The position numbers and the translations under genes are program-made. DNA of 64,000 nucleotides. Source: Cryptomeria japonica. Its lineage: Eukaryota; Streptophyta; Pinopsida; Cupressales; Cupressaceae. Positions 47,467-59,224 of the stretch are shown piece by piece (position 1 is the stretch's first letter; each line of letters opens with the position of its first letter). A model generated the notes under the pieces. That model did not search any database, was not told where the DNA came from, and saw only the letters and a program-made list of their open reading frames with translations. The stretch covers positions 525,677,137-525,741,136 of the forward strand of contig NC_081414.1 in the NCBI RefSeq assembly GCF_030272615.1. Reading direction: 5' to 3'.

Positions 47467-48030
47467 TTGGAGGAAGTTCCTAATTGCCTACTTGATGAGT
47501 GGACAAATGCATTTCAATTTGACCCAATTGATGAGGTCAATGGTACCGGCCTTGGCAAATATTGTATTCATGAAAAAGACACTCCCATCCCCAATCTTTC
47601 AAAGGAAAACAATGACATGCAGGGATTATGGGATATGTTATTTGATGGATCAATGAAAAAATATGGTGCAGGGGCTAGTGTATTACTTATTTCTCCTAAA
47701 GGGGAGAAATATTACTTTTCTTTCATACTTCATTTTAGCTACACTAACAATGTAGCTGAGTATGAAGCCTTAATTTTGCATCTCCAAATAAAACAAATAA
47801 GAGGGACTAAGTCCTTAAAGGTGTATGGAGACAGTGATTTGATTGTGAATCAGATTATAGCTCAAAGTATCACAAAGAATAACCTTCTCATGTCCTATAA
47901 ACATAGAGCATGAAACCTAATTGAAGGATTTGGAGCCTTCAATATTTCTAGTGTCCCTAGAAATCAGAATAAACATGCTGATAGATTAGTAGTAGTAGGT
48001 ACTCAACACAACATCCCATCTCATGTTATA
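47467..48030 (+). pseudogene. Archaeal-type RNase H upstream of RT (element D)
   Basis: MLFDGSMKKYGAGA near 47640 (Asp), NNVAEYEALILHL near 47750 (Glu), KVYGDSDLIVNQII near 47820 (Asp) and NKHADRLVVVG near 47970 (Asp) give a complete catalytic set. One stop at about 47911 interrupts it. It lies between protease and RT, not after RNase H as in E. It would act on RNA in RNA/DNA hybrids. Its first part overlaps the protease frame because of a shift. Confidence 0.85.
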
Positions 48031-48420
48031 ACAGAGAAACAACATCAAATCAAACTTATGGTGAGACCTGTAGTGCTTGATAACCAAGTGAATTGGCAGA
48101 TCTTTGACTCAGATCAACAAATTGTGAATTTTTTTCAAGATGAGGCAGAATTCTCACACAAGAATCAAGCCTTGCTGCAAGATCAATATGGAGATCAAAT
48201 TGTGTAGCTTACTTCTAACAAGCTACCTAAGGGATTGATCACCTCGGAGGGGATCTTCAATACTGATGATCAAATGAAAGGAAGAGATATGAACTTGACT
48301 ACAAGGAAAGGGGACTACAAATCAATATCCATGGTGGAAGGAAAAGATCTCAACTTGGGAAAGGTATATTCCCAAATATATCAAAGATTTTTTGTCAACC
48401 TCTGTCAAGATATAGTGATT
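48031..48420 (+). other. Linker between second RNase H and RT (element D)
   Basis: Decayed; a short open piece (48235-48447) is part of the RT N-terminal extension, in shifted frames. Confidence 0.5.
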
Positions 48421-49165
48421 TTTTTTCTTTTACATATGAGGATCTAAACGGGTTTGACCCTAGTTTAGCTCAAAATACCATAGAGCTTGATCCTAACGCT
48501 AAGTCAACTAGACAAAAGAAAAGACCCATAAACCCCAAGGTTGAGCCTTTAATAAGAAAAGAGCTATCCAAGCTTATAGAATTTAACATAATTTTCCCAA
48601 TTAAGCATTCTTCTTGGGTAGCTAATCTTGTCCTAGTTAGGAAGAAAAATGGGGAAATCAGATTGTGTGTATACTTTAGGGACCTTAATAGAGAGTCCCT
48701 CAAAGATCATTATCCCCTCTCTTCCATGGAACAAATTTTAGCCAAAGTTAGTAGCTTAGAAAGATTTTCATTCTTGGATGGATATTCAAGATATAACCAA
48801 ATCCTAGTCCAAGAATCAGACCAATTTAAAACTGTATTCACTACTAAATGGGGCACTTATGCCTATTGTAAGATGCCTTTTGGACTAACAAATGTAGGTG
48901 AAATTTTTTAAAGAGCCATGAATATGGCCTTTAAGGGAGTATTAGCAAAATTTATACTTGTATATCTTGATGATATCACTATATACTCCAAACATGCAGA
49001 AGACCACTTTGCTCACTTGAGCAAGTATTCAAGAGATGCAGGGAATATGGTGTGTCGTTGAACCCCAACAAGTGTGTATTTTCCACTGATCAAGGCAAAT
49101 TATTAGGACATGTTATATCAAAGGACAATTTGGCCATTGATCCAGAGAGGGTGGAAGCCATTGTG
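48421..49165 (+). pseudogene. Reverse transcriptase of element D, first part
   Basis: Reads LNGFDPSLAQNTIELDP, SSWVANLVLVRKKNG near 48615, FRDLNRESLKDHYPL at 48673, FSFLDGYSRYNQILV near 48770, KMPFGLTNVGEIF near 48870 and the catalytic YLDDI near 48963, with Asp-Asp intact. A frameshift follows near 49020. The reading is cut at 49165 by copia element F and resumes at 56148 (SLALPSHKKGLQILLG). Confidence 0.92.
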
Positions 49166-50378
49166 TGTTAGGATAATCGATGATCACCTGAGAAGGGGGG
49201 TGAATCACTTGTTAATAGATTATGAAACTTTAAGCACACAAAACCTTTTACCGAAATGCATAAACCAAATACTAGAATAGCAAATATATCAATTAAGAAC
49301 AAATATAAATCATAAACCAATTACCATGAATCCACAACACATAACACCAATATTTGTACGCAGGAAACCCAATAAAGGGAAAAACCATGGTGGGAAGCCT
49401 ACCCACAGTTAGATAATACTTCTACAGTAAGTATGTGATTACAATAAGGGGCCTACACATGCAGTAAGGCCAAAAGCCTACAGTGCATTGCTCATCACAA
49501 AGGAGACTCATTGACTACAAAATAAATCCAGACTACAATCCGAAAATAAGAATGAATTGCAAGAATAACATCTCCTATGCCTGAGTACAATTCTGGTTAA
49601 GCTCAATAATGGAGATCTTAAACCTCTTACACAAACCCAATTTGATCACCTATGATCGACCAAATACATATGATTAAAACTTTATTCGCACACAGATAAT
49701 CCCATAACCTTGACCTACTATCTACAAAGAGATCTTACATCATATTTATACCAACCTAAGACCTAAACAATTAGGTCGACCACCTAAAAGATGATACAAT
49801 AAATCCATTACATAAACCTGCAAACCAATGATAAACCAAGTCATCCTAAGACCAAAACAACATTAACCAAATAATAAATCCAACCAGTAACGCATCGGGA
49901 GAATCCGCCAACATGTTACATAAACCGGTCCATAACCTAGCAGAATAAGACCAGACCTAAAATGGGTCACCATAAGTCAAAAGAAATACTATCAATCAAC
50001 TGTAAAATGAACACAATAACCATTGACATCCTGAAATACTTCTAGAAGTCGCACCAACACCACTTATTGAATGCATCAAAATATCTTCAACAAAGCTCTG
50101 CTGGTAGAACCCTTACTGATAACCAAAAGTCTTACTAGAACATATGATAGCTTTTAGATCACCATATGTCGAACCAACTGAATGTGACAAGCATCTGAAC
50201 CACATTAATGACCAAACCAAACCAATTCCACCAATCAAAATATACCAGAGACAAATCTCCTGATCATCATCAAAGTCCAACCACTCTACCAGAATCCGGT
50301 AGACAACAAATAAGCTAGTGTTGACATCAATGACAAACATCAATGCAACATATAATCAATTCCTTCAAATTTCCAACA
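49166..50378 (-). repeat. 3' LTR of copia element F
   Basis: 1213 bp; plus-strand ends TGTTAGGATAATCG and AAATTTCCAACA. Confidence 0.94.
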
Positions 50379-50395
50379 ATCTTCCTCTTTGGCAT
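50379..50395 (-). other. Polypurine tract of element F
   Basis: Minus strand ATGCCAAAGAGGAAGAT directly before the LTR; a second similar GATGTCAAAGGGGGAGATA run is near 50590. Confidence 0.85.
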
Positions 50396-50745
50396 TGATG
50401 GAAATACTAGATGTGAAAAACATCCAAGTGCCAAGAAGTGCCAAACAAGTCTCCCCCAATGGAAGATGGAAGACAACCAACAATCTCCTCAAGATGATAT
50501 AACAATAAACTTCTGAACCAAATACCAAACTCCCCCTATGACTGGTATCTCTGTTACGATCTATTTTTCACATGAATATATCTCCCCCTTTGACATCAAT
50601 GCCAAAAATCTAACATAGGTATCAAAGAAAAATCATAAAACCTCTGAACCATACTACTCCCCCTGAGTAGTAGCACCATCTCATCAATCCAGAATGAATA
50701 ATAATTCTGATAAATGCATACCAAACTGATGCCAATCCGCATCAC

Positions 50746-51340
50746 TCAAGTCTTTATCGGAGGGGTAGAGACCCCCAATCTATCTCTAAAATACTCAAAT
50801 GATTCCTTAGGCAAAGGTTTAGTGAAGATATCTGCAATCTGCTCTTTAGTGTTCATATAAACCAATCTGACTTCATTTTCTTCCACCTTTTCCTTCAAAG
50901 TTTTATACTTGATTGATATGTGCTTTGTCTTAAAATGAAATACCGAATTCTTTGATATGTCAATAGCAATAGAGTTATCATAGTGAATAACTACCGGTTC
51001 ATTGAAATCTACCCTTATATCCTTCAACATTTGCTTCATCCATAGAACTTGTTTACAATTAGTAGCAACAACAACATACTCAACTTCAACGGTAGATAAA
51101 GAAGTACATGGTTGTTTCTTGCTTATCCATGAAACAAGTTTCTTTCCAAGAAAGAAATCTCCATCGAATGCGCTCTTCTATTCATCAACATCTCCAACCC
51201 AATCTGACAGATGCACATAGTGTAAATTTATCATTTATAGGATTCCATAAACCATATTCAGGTGTTCCCTGCAAATATCTGAAAAATCCTTTTCACTGCA
51301 CTCTCATGATTCTCTCTAGGATCACTATGATATCTTGATA
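50746..51340 (-). pseudogene. RNase H of copia element F
   Basis: The 51039-50746 piece reads KQMLKDIRVDFNEP, then VIHYDNSIAIDISKN (Asp), TKHISIKYKTLKEKVEE and the pol-terminal KEQIADIFTKPLPKE. The upstream part (to about 51340) is decayed, with stops. It closes pol about 350 bp before the LTR, as usual in copia. Confidence 0.87.
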
Positions 51341-52180
51341 CAATGCAAACATCATTCATAATATCCAGTCTAGTCTGTGTCAATTATAACAGACCTCCAA
51401 TCATAGATTTATACCTTGTGGGATTTACCAAAGTTGATTCATCTTTCTTTGTCAATTTCTCACTAGTAACCATAGGGGTACAAACTGGTTTAGAATTTTC
51501 CATACCAAATTTCTTTAAAAACTCTCTAGCATACTTAGTTTGACAGATGAAAATTTACCTTTATCAATCTAAGTAATCTGCAAACCTAAGAAAAATCTCA
51601 TTTCTCCAATCATAGACATCTCAAATTCATTCTTCATATTATAAGAAAATTCTATACATAACTTATCCTCACCTCCAAAAATGATATCATCAACAAAGAC
51701 CTCTACAATCAATATGTCATCATCAGTGATCTTATAATATAAGTTACTATAAACATTACCTTTAGTGAAACCAAGCTTCAAAAGGTATTTGTCCAATCTA
51801 GCATACCAAGCTCTTGGGGATTGCTTCAAACCATATAAAGCTTTCCTTAACCTGCAAACCATGTTTTTTGTCATTTGAAAGTGAAAAACCATCAGGTTGC
51901 TCAATATAAACTTCCTCTTCAAGATCTCCATTTAAAAATGCACACTTAACATCCATCTGATAAACCTTATAGTTCTTATGGGCAACATAAGCAAGAAATA
52001 ATCTCACAACTTCAATCCTAGCTACCAGAGAAAAAGTTTCATCATAAACAATTCCTTCATTCTGAGAATATCCTTTATAGACCAATCTAGCCTTGTTCCT
52101 CACAACTTGTCCATTCTCATTCAATTATTCCTAAAAACCCATTTATTTCCAATAAAATTCTTATTTTTAGGCAGGGGAAC
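51341..52180 (-). pseudogene. Reverse transcriptase of copia element F
   Basis: Two overlapping open pieces in different frames: 52124-51798 ([33 protein letters not shown]) and 51931-51569 ([18 protein letters not shown], then the catalytic FVDDIIFGG). A single frameshift near 51860 separates them, otherwise the domain is well kept. Decayed thumb and connection sequence follows to the RNase H. This domain is absent from element C. Confidence 0.93.
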
Positions 52181-52477
52181 TAAAGTCCATATTTTGTTCT
52201 TTTCTATCTAATCAAATTCCTCTTCCATAGCTTTTATCCAACATTTATCTTTACATGCATTATCTACTGATGTTGGTTCAATTTAAGAAATTAAACATAC
52301 CTCTTCAACTGCCAACCTTCTTCTTGTCATTACTCCTTTTCTCTTGTATCCAATGATCTGATCTTTTGAATGATTCAACCTTACATACCGAGGAGTCTTC
52401 TGACTTTCTAATTCCCTGCTCCAATCTTCAATTACTATTGAATTTTTTGATACTATCGAGGCAACTGGTTCAACATT
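52181..52477 (-). other. Linker between integrase and RT (element F)
   Basis: Low-conservation segment with shifts, including the beginning of the RT region (FPCLKIRILL-like). No separate domain. Confidence 0.5.
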
Positions 52478-53620
52478 CTATTCCGGTATAGGTGCTACCG
52501 GTTCAATTATAACCATTTCCACTTCTGGTTCTTTCTCATAAGTTCTAATTTGACCTCTGTTTTGCTCATCCACCTTGACATTAGCACTCTCCACAATTCT
52601 CTGCAATCTTTTTTTATAACATCTATATGCTTTGCTTTGATTGGAATAACCAGGAAATATTCCTTCATCACATCTAGGATCAAACTTTCCAATGGAATCA
52701 TCTCTTTTGATATAGCATTTACTACCAAAGATTTTGAAATACTTAACTATAGGTGTATGACCAAACCATAACTCATAAGGTGTCTTAACAGTGTCTCCTT
52801 TGATATGAAATATATTGAATGTGTACACTGCCATGCTCATAGCTTCTCTCCAATAGATATATGGCATATTAGCTTCCATCATCATAGATCTAGCCACATC
52901 TAGGATAGTTCCATTCTTTCTTTCCACAACACCGTTAAATTCGTCGGATGTGAATTCACCACCTTGATCGGATCTTAAGAATTTTATTTTCAATATTGTC
53001 TTTGTCTCAACCATAGCTTTAAAGATCTTGAACTTTTCAAAGGCTTCAAATTTCTCCCTTAGAAAAGTAACCCACGTCATTCTAGAATAGTCATCAATGA
53101 TTAGCATGAAATATCTATCACCCTGAAAACTTCTTACTCTAGCAGGACCACACAAATAAGTATGAATAAGATCAAGATCATCATTAGATTTATATTGAAT
53201 ACTCTTTAAAGAAGTTCTGACTTTCTTTCCCATTTGACATTCCTTACATACCGGATTATGAGGCTTCACAATCCTAGGTATATCTCTAACTGCCTTAGTT
53301 GAATTCATCTTTACAATGCAATCAAAATTTACATGACACAACCTCTTATGCCATAGACAACTCTCATCAATATGTGCAATCAAACATGTATTCTCACCAG
53401 AGTTCCAATGAAAGATGTTACCTCTTGTCCAAGTACCGGTTGCAATCTCCAAACCAGATCTATTAATGATTTTGCATTTTCCATCTTTTAACTGTAATTG
53501 AAATCCCTTATCCACCAAATGTCCTACACTCAAAATATTATTCCTTAAACCTTCAACATAATAAACATTATCAATGTCATTCTTACCATCCAATGATATA
53601 GTTCCTCTTCCTCTGATCAT
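52478..53620 (-). CDS. Copia GAG-pre-integrase and integrase, long open piece (element F)
   Basis: 380 codons remain open. NVYYVEGLRNNILSVGH, then the zinc-binding LWHKRLCHVNF and CKECQMGK, are intact. In the core the first catalytic Asp of the usual HTDLCGP is Tyr (HTYLCGP); RSDQGGEF keeps the second Asp and VVERKN the Glu. Between EFN and GVVERKN about 21 residues present in C are missing in frame. So the frame is open but the enzyme is very likely dead. GTVSL-type promoters or introns were not seen. The ORF begins at an internal Met; the true protein continues upstream. Confidence 0.88.
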   Translation of the reverse strand: MIRGRGTISLDGKNDIDNVYYVEGLRNNILSVGHLVDKGFQLQLKDGKCKIINRSGLEIATGTWTRGNIFHWNSGENTCLIAHIDESCLWHKRLCHVNFDCIVKMNSTKAVRDIPRIVKPHNPVCKECQMGKKVRTSLKSIQYKSNDDLDLIHTYLCGPARVRSFQGDRYFMLIIDDYSRMTWVTFLREKFEAFEKFKIFKAMVETKTILKIKFLRSDQGGEFTSDEFNGVVERKNGTILDVARSMMMEANMPYIYWREAMSMAVYTFNIFHIKGDTVKTPYELWFGHTPIVKYFKIFGSKCYIKRDDSIGKFDPRCDEGIFPGYSNQSKAYRCYKKRLQRIVESANVKVDEQNRGQIRTYEKEPEVEMVIIEPVAPIPE

Positions 53621-54880
53621 GCATGCGTTGTCATCTCCAAATCTGACAAGACCACCATCAAATTATTGCAAAGATAGAAACTTCATTTTATCTCCAGTCA
53701 TATGATGTGAACATCCACTCTTTATCACCCATTCATCCTTGTCTTCAACCTTAGCAGAAAGTTTCTTCTCTTCATTATGAATGACAGGTTCTAGAGTATC
53801 TTCCTTGATAGCCAAGAATACCCATTTCTTTCCATTACCGGATCCACTAGCTGAATTTTTCTTCGGTTCATCATTAGAATCATCAGTTACACCTTCCTCG
53901 TCAACATAGTAGCATGATTTATCTTTGTTCCTCTTGTACTTATGCTTGTTTTGATAATCATGGTTAGGCCTAAAAGATATTCTATCTTTCTCTTCAAATC
54001 TTGAATTCCTCTCAGGACATCTAGATGCAAAATGACCTATCTTATTACATGCAAAACATTTGAAAGGTGACTTTCCTTCATACTTATTTCCTGCCTGACC
54101 TTTAGGTACTCTTCTAGCAAGTAGGGCTTCAAGTTCTTCAAAATATTCATCCTCTTTCTTCATATCCTCCAGTTCCTTCGCATATAATTCTTTCCAATCA
54201 CTCTTGCCAGTCGATGATGTAGATGCCTTGAATGCACAATCTGTCTTTACAGCTCCTCGAGGACCAAATTCTTCAAGCTCAAAAGCAGATAGCTTTCCAA
54301 CCAAAGTATCCCTATTAACAAAAGTGTTAGACATAGTTATCAACTCATTAATTTTAGTAGCCTTCATCTTTAGAAACAATCTCATCTTCATTGAAAGATC
54401 CACCACAACATTGAATTCCCAAGACAATTTCATTGACTCTTTCCATAAAAGTTGTAATCCTGTCATCTTTCTCCATTCTCAGGTTATCATACCTTACCTG
54501 ATAACCATCAAGTTTAGCAATTTTAACAGTAGGGTCACCTTCATTCAGAGTCTCCAACTTATCCCATATAGCCTTTGCAGATGATTTTTCTGTTAATCCC
54601 ATTACCTGTTGATCTAAAAGGTTGCTCAAGATGGCTTCTCTAGCTCTACAATTATTTTCAATGTTCTTATCCAAGTCTACCAGAGGAGGATTTCCAGATG
54701 CCGGATCATAAGGTGTATAGCCTTTCTTAGTGATCTCCCAAATCTCCTAGCTAAGACATCTCAGATGAGTCTCCATCTGAAGCTTCCATACTCTATAATT
54801 TGTTCCTTCAAGCCTAGGGTTGTCTTTTCGGTAACAAATTGAAGTTGAATGATTACTCGCCATAGGATCTTCATCAAGTG
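53621..54880 (-). pseudogene. Copia gag and protease active site (element F)
   Basis: Gag begins near 54863 with MASNHSTS, has one stop near 54750, an open piece 54674-54354, a frameshift near 54380 and an open piece to 53663. The zinc knuckle CFACNKIGHFASRC is intact near 54045. The protease active site reads WVIKSGCSHHMTGD near 53730, where the catalytic Asp of the usual DSGCS is Lys. Gag would package RNA; the protease would be inactive. Confidence 0.9.
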
Positions 54881-54905
54881 GTTAAACTTTTGCAGAGAGG
54901 ACCAA

Positions 54906-54917
54906 GCTCTGATACCA
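54906..54917 (-). other. Primer binding site, tRNA-iMet type (element F)
   Basis: Minus strand TGGTATCAGAGC, two bases from the LTR; identical to that of B. Confidence 0.93.
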
Positions 54918-54919
54918 AT

Positions 54920-56142
54920 TGTTAGGATGGTTGGTGAACAACTGAGAGGGGAGGGGGGATGAATTAGTTGTTAATAGATTATGAAACTTTAAGCACACAA
55001 AACCTTTTACCAGAATGCATAAACCAAATACTGGAATAGCAGATATATCAATTAAGCACAAACATAAATCATAAACTAATTACCATGCATACACAACACA
55101 TAACACCAAGATTTGTATGTGGAAAACCTAGTAAAGGGAAAAACCGCAGTGGGAAGTCTACCCACAGTCAAATAATACTTCTGTAGTAAGTATGTGATTA
55201 AAATAAGGGGCCTACACATCTAGGAAGGCCAATAGCCTAGAGCGCACTGCTCATCACAAAGGAGCCTCACTGACTACAAAAGAAATCTAGACTACAATCC
55301 AGAAATAAGAATGAACTGCAAGAATAACATCTCCTATGCCTGAGTACAGTTCCAGTTAAGCTCAATACTGAAGGTCTTAAACCTCTTACACAAACCCAAT
55401 TCGATCACCTATGATTGACCAAACCTTCTGTATATGATTACAACTTTATTCACACATAGATAATCCCATAACCTTGACCTACTATCTACAAAGAGATCTT
55501 ACATCATATTTATACCAACTCGGGATCTAAACAATTAGGTCGACCACCTAAAAGATGATACAATAAATCCATTACATAAACCCTCAAACCAATGATAAAA
55601 CAGGTCGGCCTAAGACCGAAACAACATTAACCAAATAATAAATCCAACTGGTAACGCATTGGGAGCATCTGCCGACACATTACATAAACCGGTCCATAAC
55701 CTAGCAGAATAAGACCAGACCTAAAATAGGTCGCCATAAGCCAAAAGAAATACCATCAATCAGCTGGAACATGAACATGATAACCATCAACATCCTGAAA
55801 TCCTTCTAGAAGCCACACCAACACCACTTATCGAATCCATAAAAAGAGCTTCAACAAAGCTCTACCAGTAGAACCCTTACCGGTAACCAAAAGGCTTAAT
55901 AGAACATATGATAGCTTTCGGATCACCATATACCAAACCAACTGAATGTGACAAGCATCTAAACCACATGAATGACCAAACCAAACCAATTCCACCAATC
56001 GAAATATACCGGAGACAAATCTCATGATCATCATCAAAGTCCAACCATTCTACCAAAATCCGGTAGAAAATAAATAATCTAGTGTTGATATTAATGACAA
56101 ACATCAATGCAACACATAATCAATTCCTTCAAATTGCCAACA
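54920..56142 (-). repeat. 5' LTR of copia element F
   Basis: 1223 bp; plus-strand ends TGTTAGGATGGTTGG and AAATTGCCAACA, collinear with 49166-50378. Confidence 0.94.
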
Positions 56143-56147
56143 TTGTA

Positions 56148-56954
56148 TCTCTTGCACTCCCAAGCCACAAGAAAGGCTTACAAATCCTCCTTGGAAGGAT
56201 TATTTTTTTAAGAAGGTTCATCCCCAACTTGGCTACCATGCTAAAGAGGAACATGATCTTTAAATTGACCAAAGAGGGTATGGAGGGTTTTGATTAGACC
56301 AAACAAGCCATTGCTCAGGATCCTACCTTGGTTAATCCAAAATATGAGAAAGACTTCATCCTCTACACTTTGGGAGGAGAAGCAAGTATATATGTAGTCC
56401 TAACATAGGTAAATTAGGATGGGCTAGAGCAACCCATAGCTTATTTTAGTGAAGGCATGAAAGATTATAAAATCAGGTATAGTTATGTGGAGAAGTACAT
56501 CATCACAGTCATGAGAGCATTGAAAAATTTCAGACACATGTTCTCCAATAATCGGATTTAGCTCTTAGTTCCTCATGCCAACGTTAAGGAATTCCTTCTA
56601 AATAGGGATATATGTGAGAAGAGAGATGGATGGATAACAAAGGTCATGGAATATGACCTTAACATCAAGATCACCAAGATAGTAAGAGGTAGGGGACTGT
56701 GTGAGTAGTTTTTTTGCAACTTTTAGAAAAGACCATGAGGTCTCCCTCTTACTACAAGAAGAAGAACAACTCGATAGTCAAGGAGATACACAAAATGGTT
56801 GGTTTAAGGATATGAATGCATTCCTAAGAAATGGTAGTTATCCTCATCATTTTAATAGAACCAAGAGAAGGCATCTCAGACTGCAGGCCATCCCCTATGC
56901 CTTGGTGGATGGCATTTTATTCAAAACGGACCTAAATGGTGTCTTGCTGAGATG
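56148..56954 (+). pseudogene. RT thumb and decayed RNase H of element D
   Basis: Continues the RT after element F: IIFLRRFIPNLATMLKR near 56200 is the typical gypsy RT-RNase H connection. The RNase H reads DFILYTLGGEASIYVVL near 56355, lacking the first catalytic Asp, keeps the Glu in YSYVEKYIITVMRALK near 56480, and lacks the usual TDHKPL Asp. The extra RNase H upstream of RT may have replaced it. NGVLLRC near 56937 starts the linker to integrase, then G intervenes. Confidence 0.87.
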
Positions 56955-57699
56955 TGTAGTGTCCACCCTTGATTTGACTTTTATATTATGCTTGATAGAC
57001 TTATCTAGACTATACTTTGATGATTTAGATGATGATTACTCACGTGCTTCAGTGACTTATGATTGATGTTAGACACTATTGAACATATGCTATTTTGATT
57101 ATCTATATGGATGTTGGTACTATCATGATTGATCATGTGATTTGATGATATATGTACTCGATGGATTTTATATGCTCACTATGTGATGGTTTATTGATAG
57201 ATTAGATTTATCATGGTTTTGATGATGATTGTGATTACGCTAACCCTACTTCATGATTACATATGATTAGATGTTTATGAGATGTGTTTGACTATTGTTT
57301 GAAAGTCTTCGTGATACAGACGATTTCACATCACTCATTGTGAGCAGGATGTGTCGTCGTGATTCTCTATCACTTGCTTGTTCTATATATGTATATGTAT
57401 ATGTGGTATTGTCGTTTTGTGGTTGCAGGATTTTGCAGGTACCAGACATCGACTCCACCTGGCTTCACAGGTCTGAGCGTGTCTTTAGTTCCAATGGCTT
57501 ATGTGGTTCGGAGATGGCATGAGTTTCCCCTCACATACTCTAGGTCTAAGTTGTTCACCATGAGTAGTCAGCGTCTTGGCATAATTCGCCATGTCAGTTA
57601 GTAAGCTTGGTCTTTTGGTATTGTGAGTTCAGTTTATGCTGGTTGATTTACTTGTTTACGTTAGAGTAATTATGTGGCTCTTGATGTGTAGTCTTATAT

Positions 57700-58050
57700 T
57701 TGGTCATGTTTATTTTAATGTATTTAATTTATAAGTTTAGAATATTTAATTATTTGGTATTTATATTTATTTGATAATTAACGTTTATTGATTTTATGAT
57801 TATTTAATATTTGATAAGCTTTATTGTTGTTTAATATTTATTTAATATTTGTAATTTAATCTTTAATGGCACTTGATTATTTTTATTATTTATTTGAACT
57901 TCTATGATTTGATATTTATTTGATATCTTACATTTATTTGGTTCTTTAATTTATTTTATTAGCTTTTGGTTATTAGATTTTAATCCCCATTTGGATTATT
58001 TATTTACAACTTATATCTATTTAATAGTTTGACTTTATTCCTAAGTGGGG
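57700..58050. repeat. AT-rich low-complexity block (TATTTAATATTTG words)
   Basis: Irregular repeats of TTATTTAATATTTGA-like words within G; no regular period. Confidence 0.7.
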
Positions 58051-58978
58051 TGTATGAACACATTAAATTAAATAAAGAAATAAAACAATCCCACTTAGCT
58101 GGATAAGTATATTTTATTTACTTTACCTACCCTTCACTCTCCTTGGTTAAATTCAAAATGGGTGAATAAATTATATTAAATGGTGGGTTGGTAAAATATA
58201 CTCCAAAATGGAATATTTTGACTGGTCGAGATTGAGGCTAGGGTTTTGGATTATTGTTGCTTTTTATTTTCTTTCCCGTGAGGTTTTTCGAGTTGGTTGG
58301 CTCTTCTCTGGAAATTTCTCCAACAAGTTTTCTTCTTGGTTTTGGATTTCTTCACTCTTGGTTTTGGCTAGAGCTTGGATTGAATTTGGTTTGGCTTGTG
58401 GGAGGTCTTCTTCAACTTCAATCCATTGCTTCAAAGTTGCAGGTTGGAGTTCTTCACTTTGCATTTTAGTTTTCAATGGCTTCTCTGTGTATGCATTGTG
58501 TTTGCATTGTTTTGGGTCTGGGTTGAAATATTATTTATTCTATAGTTTTATTATTGCTGAAGGTTAATATTTGGGAAGGGAACTTTATGTATGAGAGTTT
58601 TTATCTAGTTGTTGGGAGATATATATTTTGGTTTTCCTGTGTATGGCATTTCATGGCTCTGTGAGAAATTGTTGCGAAGTTCTTTGGTTAATCCTTGTTG
58701 TATGAAAGTAGATTGTTCTTCCCTTCGTGAGTCTTCAGTTGTGATTGTTTGGGACTGTCTTCATTTGATTCTCTGCGAGTTTTGTAGAAGTTCTGTCTGT
58801 TTTATGTCATGAAGATATTTGATTAAATCTTAGTCTATAGGTTGAGATATTTTATTGTGTTTATACCCAAGTATTCCTTGTTTCCGAGCGTCTCTTTTCA
58901 TATGTTTTCGAGCCCTTTCGTTAATTCTGGATTTTATTATGTTACCCGAAAGTTTTCTAAGTTTTCAGTAAGTCTTGT

Positions 58979-59224
58979 GCAAAAGCATTGTTTTTGCAAA
59001 AGCGTTGTCTTATTATGCATAAGCATTGCTTTGTATTGCATTTGTGCCGCTCTGTGCAACATAAGCGTTGTCACAGAAAGTATAAGCGTAATCTGGAAAC
59101 ATACATGTTGTTTTAGGATGCATATGCGCGATTCTGGAATGCATAAGCGTTGATCTTCTTGACAGAAGCACTGTTCTTTTTGGCAAAAGCGCTGTCCTGC
59201 AGGGCAAAAGCGCTAACCTGTCTG
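58979..59224 (+). repeat. 21 bp-phased GCATAAGCGTTG array in G
   Basis: Unit starts at 58979, 58996, 59017, 59038, 59059, 59080, 59101, 59120, 59141, 59162, 59183 and 59204; nearly all intervals are exactly 21 bp. Units begin GCATAAGCGTTG, GCATATGCGCG or GCAAAAGCGCT and then vary. The word resembles the CATATGCGCTA of the two arrays in E, though G is an unrelated element by its ends. Confidence 0.88.

Larger units (their letters stand above)
49166..56142 (-). mobile_element. Ty1/copia retrotransposon F
   Basis: A 6977 bp minus-strand element with both LTRs, primer site, polypurine tract, gag, protease, integrase, RT and RNase H in copia order. Flanks TTGTG (49161-49165) and TTGTA (56143-56147) are the target duplication with one change; the target is a Val codon within D's RT. 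It is related to C across LTRs and proteins but has kept its RT. Confidence 0.95.

Noticed and set aside
58208-58567. 119-codon hydrophobic ORF, possible membrane protein
   Set aside because: It lies within the 4.2 kb LTR-like insertion G; T-rich DNA gives Phe/Leu/Ser-rich chance ORFs, and there is no supporting context.
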